Origin: JADHLJ01 sp038118725
Lineage (GTDB): Bacteria > Pseudomonadota > Alphaproteobacteria > Thalassobaculales > Thalassobaculaceae
Assembly: GCA_038118725.1 (NCBI GenBank)
Contig: JAYOIK010000138.1
Coordinates: 1 to 6,366 of the forward strand
DNA length: 6,366 bases
Reading direction: 5' to 3'
Positions 1 to 6,366 of this stretch are shown here, in pieces. The notes under the pieces were generated by a model. That model ran no database searches and was not told the origin of the DNA. It saw nothing but the letters and a program-made list of their open reading frames with translations. Position numbers and translations under genes: made by a program. Each line of letters starts with the position of its first letter. Position 1 is the first letter of the stretch.

Positions 1-49
1 TGCCTATGTTGCAATGCGGCTTCGTTCGCTCAAACTTCGCCTTCGCCAT
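1..49 (-). CDS. tuf: Elongation factor Tu, N-terminal fragment (cut by window edge)
   Basis: EF-Tu is the cytoplasmic GTPase that carries aminoacyl-tRNA to the ribosomal A site. Only the first 16 codons are visible, reading MAKAKFERTKPHCNIG. This is the highly conserved start of proteobacterial EF-Tu, in which the next residues, outside the window, form the GHVDHGKT P-loop. The ATG at 49-47 is supported by homology and by a Shine-Dalgarno core GGAG at 58-61 with an 8-base gap. The gene lies 63 bases downstream of fusA on the same strand, the standard last position of the str operon. No convincing separate promoter is visible in the spacer, so co-transcription with fusA is likely. A promoter inside fusA cannot be excluded. 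Integrity beyond codon 16 cannot be judged. Confidence 0.94.
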   Translation of the reverse strand, partial: MAKAKFERTKPHCNIG

Positions 50-57
50 CGTCATAA

Positions 58-64
58 CTCCGTC
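58..64 (-). promoter_or_regulatory. tuf ribosome binding site
   Basis: On the minus strand the bases read GACGGAG and end eight bases before the tuf ATG at 49. The GGAG core matches the anti-Shine-Dalgarno and fixes the tuf start. Confidence 0.7.
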
Positions 65-91
65 TTCTAAAACAATGCGCCAATTGATGGT

Positions 92-107
92 CGGGCCGGC
101 CGGCCCG
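92..107 (-). repeat. Perfect 16-base GC palindrome in the fusA-tuf spacer
   Basis: The sequence CGGGCCGGCCGGCCCG is its own reverse complement. In the transcript it could fold as six G-C pairs (CGGGCC/GGCCCG) closed by a GGCC tetraloop, beginning about five bases after the fusA stop. No T-run follows directly (the next minus-strand bases are ACCATCAATTGG), so it is not a canonical intrinsic terminator. It could protect or process the 3' end of an rpsL-rpsG-fusA message, cause partial termination that tunes EF-Tu output, or be incidental in a GC-rich genome. Confidence 0.55.
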
Positions 108-112
108 CCCGG

Positions 113-2188
<2,076 letters not shown>

Positions 2189-2210
2189 GATCAGATCTCT
2201 CGCGCCCGGG

Positions 2211-2681
2211 TTACCAACGGTAATGGGAGAAGGCCTTGTTGGCCTCCGCCATGCGATGGGTGTCTTCCTTCTTCTTCACCGCCGCGCCACGATTGTTGGC
2301 GGCATCGAGAAGTTCACCGGAAAGACGATCCACCATGGTGTTTTCGGAGCGCTTGCGCGCGGCGTCGATGGTCCAGCGAATGGCCAGTGCCTGAGCCCGG
2401 TCCGCGCGAACCTCGACCGGCACCTGATAGGTGGCGCCGCCAACCCGACGGGAGCGAACCTCGACAGTCGGACGAACGTTGTTCAACGCGTCATGAAAGA
2501 GATTGACCGGCGGCTGGCCGGCCCGCGCCTCGATCTTGTCGAATGCGCCGTAGACGATGGACTCGGCAACCGACCGTTTGCCGTCATACATCAAACAGCT
2601 CATGAACTTACTGACGATCTGGTCCTGGAACTTGGCGTCGGGCAGGACGTCACGTTTTTCGGCGCGATGGCGTCTCGACAT
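2211..2681 (-). CDS. rpsG: 30S ribosomal protein S7
   Basis: S7 is the primary binder of the 16S rRNA 3' major domain. It nucleates assembly of the 30S head and lines the exit-site mRNA channel. The 156-residue protein starts MSRRHRAEKRDVLPDAKF and ends AFSHYRW, a full-length form. The S7 signature region is present around residues 16-50 (DAKFQDQIVSKFMSCLMYDG, then KRSVAESIVY), and the beta-hairpin segment VEVRSRRVGGATYQVPVEV lies around 74-92. The start ATG at 2681 has a strong Shine-Dalgarno, AAGGAG, eight bases upstream. That site overlaps the rpsL stop codon. In E. coli S7 represses its own operon by binding a roughly 100-base rpsL-rpsG intercistronic RNA. Here the gap is only 12 bases, so that operator cannot exist in the same form. 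The stop is TAA and no anomalies are seen. Confidence 0.98.
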   Translation of the reverse strand: MSRRHRAEKRDVLPDAKFQDQIVSKFMSCLMYDGKRSVAESIVYGAFDKIEARAGQPPVNLFHDALNNVRPTVEVRSRRVGGATYQVPVEVRADRAQALAIRWTIDAARKRSENTMVDRLSGELLDAANNRGAAVKKKEDTHRMAEANKAFSHYRW

Positions 2682-2688
2682 TGAAGCG

Positions 2689-2696
2689 TCTCCTTA
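2689..2696 (-). promoter_or_regulatory. rpsG Shine-Dalgarno overlapping the rpsL stop codon
   Basis: The minus strand reads TAAGGAGA. The first three bases are the rpsL stop codon, and the AAGGAG core is a near-perfect anti-Shine-Dalgarno match ending eight bases before the rpsG ATG. A ribosome terminating on rpsL therefore covers the rpsG initiation site, an arrangement typical of translational coupling. Confidence 0.85.
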
Positions 2697-3065
2697 CTTC
2701 GGCCGCTTGGCGCCGTATTTCGACCGGCGCTGGCGACGATCCTTGACGCCCTGGGTGTCAAGGGTTCCGCGAATGATGTGATAGCGAACGCCCGGAAGGT
2801 CCTTCACGCGACCGCCGCGGATCATCACCACGGAATGCTCCTGCAGGTTATGGCCCTCGCCGGGGATGTAGCTGGTCACCTCGAAACCGTTGGTCAAACG
2901 CACGCGCGCGACCTTGCGAAGAGCCGAGTTCGGCTTTTTCGGGGTGGTGGTATACACCCGGGTGCACACACCACGCTTTTGCGGACACGCCTCCAAGGCC
3001 GGAACCTTGTTACGGGCGATGGGCTTCTGCCGACCCTGGCGGGTCAACTGGTTGATCGTCGGCAT
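2694..3065 (-). CDS. rpsL: 30S ribosomal protein S12
   Basis: S12 sits at the decoding centre of the 30S subunit, where it governs tRNA selection accuracy and streptomycin response. The 123-residue product starting MPTINQLTRQGRQ has the usual length and ends KYGAKRPK. The conserved loops are present: YTTTPKKPNSALRKV (38-52) and GEGHNLQEHSV, then GGRVKDLPGVRYH (84-96). Lys43 and Lys88, the classic sites of streptomycin-resistance mutation, are both wild type, as is Pro91. Asp89 is the residue that is beta-methylthiolated in E. coli. The frame stays open upstream to 3296, but the start at 3065 is chosen because it gives the family N-terminus and has the Shine-Dalgarno GAGGGA (3074-3079) eight bases away. 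It is the first gene of the str transcription unit, behind its own promoter and a long structured leader. Confidence 0.98.
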   Translation of the reverse strand: MPTINQLTRQGRQKPIARNKVPALEACPQKRGVCTRVYTTTPKKPNSALRKVARVRLTNGFEVTSYIPGEGHNLQEHSVVMIRGGRVKDLPGVRYHIIRGTLDTQGVKDRRQRRSKYGAKRPK

Positions 3066-3073
3066 TGAGGCGT

Positions 3074-3079
3074 TCCCTC
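3074..3079 (-). promoter_or_regulatory. rpsL ribosome binding site
   Basis: GAGGGA on the minus strand ends eight bases before the ATG at 3065. It supports this start over an in-frame ATG 30 bases upstream (3095-3093), whose preceding bases GTCCGGGTTTCGC form a hairpin arm and offer a poorer site. Confidence 0.7.
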
Positions 3080-3085
3080 TCGACC

Positions 3086-3147
3086 AAAAAAACATGCGAA
3101 ACCCGGACCTAATTGCCTTCCCGGCAATCAAGGGCCGAACGTTTCGC
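3086..3147 (-). terminator. Candidate leader attenuator: hairpin III plus T7 ahead of rpsL
   Basis: On the minus strand GCGAAAC (3147-3141) is the exact reverse complement of GTTTCGC (3102-3096). Inside it GGCCCT (3136-3131) pairs with AGGTCC (3110-3105) with one mismatch. The tip is ATTGCC (3128-3123), loop GGGAA, GGCAAT (3117-3112). The whole forms one elongated imperfect stem-loop. After the closing C come A, T, G and then seven Ts (3092-3086), an intrinsic-terminator layout lying only seven bases upstream of the rpsL Shine-Dalgarno core. Because it is inside the transcription unit it would work as an attenuator, with some read-through needed. The long imperfect stem and the three-base offset of the T-run make efficiency uncertain. 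Confidence 0.5.
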
Positions 3148-3151
3148 TCTA

Positions 3152-3173
3152 CAGGGTCTCTTCGGGAGACCTG
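3152..3173 (-). other. Leader hairpin II upstream of rpsL
   Basis: On the minus strand GGTCTC (3171-3166) and GAGACC (3160-3155) form a perfect six-pair stem with loop CCGAA, extended by CA/TG pairs with one bulged C. The loop CCGAA (3165-3161) is exactly complementary to TTCGG (3139-3135) in the ascending side of hairpin III. This gives a possible loop-to-arm contact or pseudoknot that would compete with part of that hairpin. No binding partner can be named from the sequence. Confidence 0.5.
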
Positions 3174-3192
3174 ACCGTCTTTTGCTTGTCTT

Positions 3193-3254
3193 CGACGCCG
3201 TGTTTGTCGCTTCTGGAGCCCAGATCGGCTCGGTAGGCGACACCACCGGCGTCG
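3193..3254 (-). other. Leader hairpin I: three nested stems at the 5' end of the str mRNA
   Basis: Three perfect inverted repeats are nested: CGACGCCG/CGGCGTCG (3254-3247 with 3200-3193, eight pairs), TGTCGC/GCGACA (3242-3237 with 3210-3205, six pairs) and GAGCC/GGCTC (3231-3227 with 3220-3216, five pairs, six-base loop). Two further pairs (TG with CA) join the outer stems. The structure begins only a few bases after the predicted transcription start. A 19-base purine-rich stretch (3192-3174), unpaired in this fold, links it to hairpin II. This could be a protein or ligand binding site or a 5' stabiliser. I do not recognise it as a named RNA family. Confidence 0.6.
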
Positions 3255-3267
3255 CAAAAGTTGGCGG

Positions 3268-3296
3268 ATACTATTGAGATGACCTAGCCGGGTCAA
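3268..3296 (-). promoter_or_regulatory. Predicted str operon promoter
   Basis: On the minus strand the -35 is TTGACC (3296-3291, five of six to TTGACA and preceded by C, giving the CTTGAC favoured in alphaproteobacteria). The spacer is exactly 17 bases and the -10 is TAGTAT (3273-3268, four of six to TATAAT). Transcription should start near 3261, giving a leader of about 195 nucleotides. It is the best promoter-like pair in the rpoC-rpsL gap and sits where rpsL-rpsG-fusA-tuf needs one. Confidence 0.7.
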
Positions 3297-3411
3297 GCAT
3301 TGAGTTTACGGAAATCGCATGTTTCCGCCGCCGCGCGTACCTCGTCGATTTAATACGCGAAGCGGGCCAAGGGCGACGTAAAATTTCAATTCACGCGACA
3401 TTGGCGACCAC
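3297..3411. other. Middle of the rpoC-rpsL gap, no clear content
   Basis: This part of the 461-base gap lies between the rpoC terminator region and the str promoter. I find no gene, tRNA or convincing signal. A short inverted repeat GGAAA/TTTCC (3310-3326, seven-base loop) lies just upstream of the -35, and a TATTAAAT-like stretch near 3345-3355 lacks a matching -35. Either could be an upstream promoter or activator element, but support is weak. Confidence 0.4.
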
Positions 3412-3457
3412 AAAAAACCGGGCGCCGACTGCCCCCGTCAAGACCCTTTCAAGGGTC
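3412..3457 (-). terminator. Possible secondary terminator after rpoC
   Basis: On the minus strand GACCCT (3457-3452), loop TGAA, AGGGTC (3447-3442) is a six-pair hairpin. About 24 bases later GCCCGG is followed by six Ts (3417-3412), with a short GGGC/GCCC stem just before them. Neither hairpin alone is a strong intrinsic terminator. Together they may back up the main rpoC hairpin. Confidence 0.35.
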
Positions 3458-3466
3458 CGAAACGAA

Positions 3467-3496
3467 TCCGGCCCCGGAAGACGATCCGGGGCCGGA
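3467..3496 (-). terminator. rpoC 3' hairpin, probable transcription terminator
   Basis: TCCGGCCCCGGA (minus 3496-3485) and TCCGGGGCCGGA (3478-3467) form a perfect 12-pair GC-rich stem with loop TCGTCT. It starts 30 bases after the rpoC stop codon and is followed on the minus strand by TTCGTTTCGG, an interrupted T-tract. Its position and strength fit termination, or at least 3'-end stabilisation, of the rpoB-rpoC message. The broken T-run means termination may be partial or depend on downstream elements. Confidence 0.65.
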
Positions 3497-3526
3497 AAAC
3501 AGTTTGAAACGATCGAGCGGCGTTAT

Positions 3527-6366
3527 CTATTCCGCCGCCGGCACTTGCGCCTCGGTTTCATCGACAAGCGCCGGGGTTTCTTCCTCGCGCGGTGGCGCCA
3601 GTTCCCGATCGCGTTCCGAAGCGATACGCTTGAAGCGGTTCATGACGCTTCCCGTTCCCGCCGGGATCAACCGACCGACGATCACGTTTTCCTTCAACCC
3701 CTCGAGCCCATCGACACGGCCCGAGACCGCGGCCTCGGTGAGAACCCGCGTGGTTTCCTGGAAAGACGCCGCCGAGATGAACGACTTGGTCTGCAGGGAG
3801 GCCTTGGTGATGCCTTGCAGGACGGGCTTGGCCGTGGCCGCGCGCAATCCCTCGGCGATCGCCTTGTCATTGGCTTCCTGGAACTCGTCGCGATCAACGG
3901 TCTCGCCGACCAGAAGCGTGGTCTCTCCACCATCCTCGATTTCGACCTTCTGGAGCATCTGGCGAACAATGACCTCGATATGCTTGTCATTGATCTTCAC
4001 GCCCTGCAGTCGATAGACGTCCTGGATCTCATTGATCAGATAAGACGCCAGGGCCTCGACACCGAGGATGTTGAGGATATCGTGGGGCACGGGGTTACCA
4101 TCCATGAGCAGGTCACCGACCTGGACATAGTCACCCTCCTGGACCGCGAGATGCTTGCCCTTGGGGATCAGCAACTCAACGGCTTCTCCATCGCCCTCGG
4201 TCGGGGTCACCATGATCCGGCGCTTGGTCTTGTAATCGCGCCCGAACTCGACCCGCCCCTCGGATTCACTGATGATCGCGTAGTCCTTGGGTTTGCGCGC
4301 CTCGAACAGTTCCGCGACCCGCGGCAGACCACCGGTGATGTCCCGGGTTTTCGACGATTCACGTGGAATACGCGCGAGAACGTCACCGGCTTGGACCTCG
4401 GCCCCGTTCTCGACCGACAGGATGGCGTCGACCGACATGAAGTAACGGGCTTCCAGACCATTGGCCAGTTCAAGCACCTCGCCGGCGTCATCGCGAAGCG
4501 TAATACGAGGACGCAGGTCGGCGCCCTTGGGTTGTTGCTTCCAATCAAAGACGACACGCGACGCGATACCCGTGGCTTCGTCGACCACCTCGCGCATGGA
4601 TACGCCCTCGACCAGGTCGACATAGTGGGCGATACCCTTTTTCTCGGTGATGATCGGGATCGTATAGGGATCCCAATCCGCCATTTTCTGACCCTGGGCC
4701 ACTTCGGTCCCGTCATCGACCAGCAAGCGAGATCCATAGGGGATCCGATGGCGCGCCCGCTCGCGACCCTGGGCGTCCTGCAGAACCACCTCGGTGTTTC
4801 GGCTCATGACGATCAAAACGCCTTCGGAATTCGCCACCACGTTGCGGTTCACGATCTTGACCGTGGCCGCGAACGCCGCCTCGACGCTCGATTGCTCGGC
4901 GCCACGTTGAGCGGCGCCACCGATGTGGAAGGTACGCATGGTAAGCTGCGTGCCCGGCTCGCCGATCGACTGGGCGGCGATAACGCCGACCGCCTCGCCG
5001 ACATTGACGCGGGTACCTCGGGCCAAGTCGCGACCGTAGCAGCTGCCACAGACACCGATCTTGGTCTCGCAGGTCAAAACCGAGCGGATTAGCACCGCGT
5101 CGATCCCGGCCCGGTCGATACGCTCAACGGCTTCCTCGTCGATGATCTCGGCCGCCCCGACGATCAACTCGCCGGACAGCGGGTCCTTGACATCAACCGC
5201 CGAACTGCGACCGAGGATGCGCTCCGACAACTCCTCGATGACCTCGCCGCCCTCGATCACCGCCTTGACCGTCAGACCTTCCTGAGTCCCACAGTCTTCC
5301 TCGGTGATGATGCAATCCTGCGCGACATCGACCACACGACGGGTCAGATATCCGGAGTTCGCGGTCTTGAGCGCCGTGTCGGCCAGGCCCTTGCGGGCAC
5401 CGTGGGTCGAGTTGAAGTACTCAAGAACGGTCAGACCTTCCTTGAAGTTCGAGATGATCGGCGTTTCGATGATCTCGCCAGATGGTTTGGCCATAAGGCC
5501 GCGCATACCGGCAAGCTGCTTCATCTGGGCGGGCGAACCACGCGCGCCGGAATGGGCCATCATCCAGACCGCGTTGACGTCCTCGCCTGGCTGGGTGGCC
5601 ATCATTCGGGCCATCATCTCCTCGGCCACCTGATCGGTGCAGCGCGACCAGACGTCGACAACCTTGTTGTATTTCTCGCCCTGGGTGATCAGGCCGTCGA
5701 GATACTGCTGCTCGAACTCCTTGACCTGTCCGTTGGCCTCATCGACCAGGCCGACCTTGGCGTCCGGTATAATCAGATCGTCCTTGCCGAAGGAGATACC
5801 GGCGGCGCAGGCCTGCCCGAAACCAAGCGCCATGATCCGGTCGGCGAAGATCACCGTCTCCTTCTGACCGCAATGGCGATAGACCATGTCGATGACGTTG
5901 GAGACTTCCTTCTTGGTCATCAACTTGTTGATCACCTCGAAGGTCAGCTTCGGATTGTCCGGCATGAACCGGGCAAGCTTCAGGCGTCCCGGCGTCGATT
6001 CGACCCGCTTGATCACCTTCTCGCCGGTTTCGTCATAGGCCTCGATACGCGCCTGGATCTTCGAGTGAAGATGCACGGTGCCGTTGTTCAAGGCGTGATC
6101 GACCTCGCTCATATCGACGAAGACCATGCCCTCGCCGGGCATGCCCTCACGCTCCATCGTTAGATGGTAGAGGCCAAGAATGATGTCCTGGGACGGCACG
6201 ATGATCGGCTTGCCGTTGGCGGGGCTGAGGATGTTGTTGGTCGACATCATCAACACCCGCGCCTCAAGCTGAGCCTCGAGGGACAGCGGCACGTGAACGG
6301 CCATCTGGTCTCCATCGAAGTCGGCGTTGAACGCGGTGCAGACCAGCGGATGCAACTGGATCGCCT
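3527..6366 (-). CDS. rpoC: DNA-directed RNA polymerase subunit beta', C-terminal 945 residues (cut by window edge)
   Basis: Beta' forms half of the RNA polymerase active cleft. The frame is open through the right edge with no start in the window, so about 445 N-terminal residues (clamp, first zinc finger, lid, rudder) lie outside, by comparison with E. coli. Numbering from the first full codon (Ala, 6364-6362), the catalytic Mg2+ loop NADFDGD is residues 13-19. The bridge-helix region FNSTHGARKGLADTALKTAN and following GYLTRR lies about 317-343. The second zinc site has Cys358, 432, 439 and 442, with the same 74-7-3 spacing as E. coli 814/888/895/898. The trigger-loop base TQLTMRTFHIGG is about 472-483, with Met476, Arg477 and His480. 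The roughly 190-residue insertion in the trigger loop (SI3 type, as in E. coli) is present before TRDITGGLPRVAELFEARKP. The C-terminal jaw and clamp segments follow, then an acidic tail ending in VPAAE and TAG. A TTG at 6355 is internal, not a start. rpoB should lie further upstream. Confidence 0.98.
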   Translation of the reverse strand, partial: AIQLHPLVCTAFNADFDGDQMAVHVPLSLEAQLEARVLMMSTNNILSPANGKPIIVPSQDIILGLYHLTMEREGMPGEGMVFVDMSEVDHALNNGTVHLHSKIQARIEAYDETGEKVIKRVESTPGRLKLARFMPDNPKLTFEVINKLMTKKEVSNVIDMVYRHCGQKETVIFADRIMALGFGQACAAGISFGKDDLIIPDAKVGLVDEANGQVKEFEQQYLDGLITQGEKYNKVVDVWSRCTDQVAEEMMARMMATQPGEDVNAVWMMAHSGARGSPAQMKQLAGMRGLMAKPSGEIIETPIISNFKEGLTVLEYFNSTHGARKGLADTALKTANSGYLTRRVVDVAQDCIITEEDCGTQEGLTVKAVIEGGEVIEELSERILGRSSAVDVKDPLSGELIVGAAEIIDEEAVERIDRAGIDAVLIRSVLTCETKIGVCGSCYGRDLARGTRVNVGEAVGVIAAQSIGEPGTQLTMRTFHIGGAAQRGAEQSSVEAAFAATVKIVNRNVVANSEGVLIVMSRNTEVVLQDAQGRERARHRIPYGSRLLVDDGTEVAQGQKMADWDPYTIPIITEKKGIAHYVDLVEGVSMREVVDEATGIASRVVFDWKQQPKGADLRPRITLRDDAGEVLELANGLEARYFMSVDAILSVENGAEVQAGDVLARIPRESSKTRDITGGLPRVAELFEARKPKDYAIISESEGRVEFGRDYKTKRRIMVTPTEGDGEAVELLIPKGKHLAVQEGDYVQVGDLLMDGNPVPHDILNILGVEALASYLINEIQDVYRLQGVKINDKHIEVIVRQMLQKVEIEDGGETTLLVGETVDRDEFQEANDKAIAEGLRAATAKPVLQGITKASLQTKSFISAASFQETTRVLTEAAVSGRVDGLEGLKENVIVGRLIPAGTGSVMNRFKRIASERDRELAPPREEETPALVDETEAQVPAAE

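Noticed and set aside
3120..3250. Possible leader peptide from a GTG near 3249 through hairpins I-III
   Set aside because: It has no Shine-Dalgarno, no run of regulatory codons, and a start buried in the base of hairpin I.
3066..3296. 77-codon N-terminal extension of rpsL
   Set aside because: S12 proteins begin at MPTINQL. The extension is Arg-rich, covers the predicted promoter start and all leader hairpins, and would make an S12 of unusual length (200 residues).
3091..3321. Inverted pair of AACATGCGA (plus 3091-3099, minus strand within 3313-3321)
   Set aside because: Nine bases over about 220 bases of search is weak. One copy lies upstream of the predicted transcription start, so the two cannot pair in the mRNA.
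3412..3441. TTGACG on the minus strand (3441-3436) as a -35 box
   Set aside because: At 17 bases the -10 position reads GTTTTT, which is not promoter-like. The segment fits better as part of the post-rpoC terminator region.
3401..5092. 563-codon plus-strand open frame opposite the rpoC 3' end
   Set aside because: It has the same antisense composition, no recognisable family and no clear ribosome binding site. It lies over conserved RpoC sequence.
6353..6355. TTG as the start of a 942-residue rpoC product
   Set aside because: The frame is open to the window edge and encodes Ala-Ile-Gln-Leu-His, the normal internal sequence just before the NADFDGD catalytic loop, so this is Leu inside rpoC.

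Overview
The window is a core housekeeping segment carrying the junction between the rpo operon and the str operon. All real genes lie on the minus strand. In transcription order, from high to low coordinates, they are the C-terminal two thirds of rpoC (RNA polymerase beta'), rpsL (ribosomal protein S12), rpsG (S7), fusA (EF-G) and the first 16 codons of tuf (EF-Tu). The proteins read as alphaproteobacterial. S12 begins MPTINQL and ends KYGAKRPK, S7 has 156 residues ending in FSHYRW, EF-G has 691 residues, EF-Tu begins MAKAKFERTKPHCNIG, and the promoter has a CTTGAC-type -35. Base composition is high GC. A Rhodospirillales-like member is my guess from general resemblance; it is not proven here.

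Layout. rpoC runs in from beyond the right edge and stops with TAG at 3527. A 461-base gap (3066-3526) follows. It holds a strong GC hairpin just after rpoC (probable terminator), a weaker second hairpin, about 115 bases with no clear signal, a good sigma70-type promoter (-35 TTGACC, 17-base spacer, -10 TAGTAT at 3268-3296), and a leader of roughly 195 nucleotides before rpsL. The leader folds on paper into three successive stem-loops. The last is followed within three bases by seven Ts, so it looks like an intrinsic terminator placed just before the rpsL ribosome binding site. rpsL, rpsG and fusA are then tightly packed: the rpsG Shine-Dalgarno overlaps the rpsL stop codon, and fusA starts 22 bases after rpsG. 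A 63-base spacer with a perfect 16-base GC palindrome separates fusA from tuf.

Function. The genes supply the transcription enzyme, two 30S proteins (the S12 decoding-centre protein and the S7 head-assembly protein) and the two GTPases that drive elongation. Their clustering is ancient and their control is normally tied to growth rate. All protein-coding content is conventional and looks intact. There are no mobile elements, tRNAs, CRISPR arrays or accessory genes. The long plus-strand open frames opposite fusA and rpoC are GC-rich shadows. The most interesting content is non-coding: the structured, possibly attenuating str leader, and the lack of room for an E. coli-style S7 operator between rpsL and rpsG.
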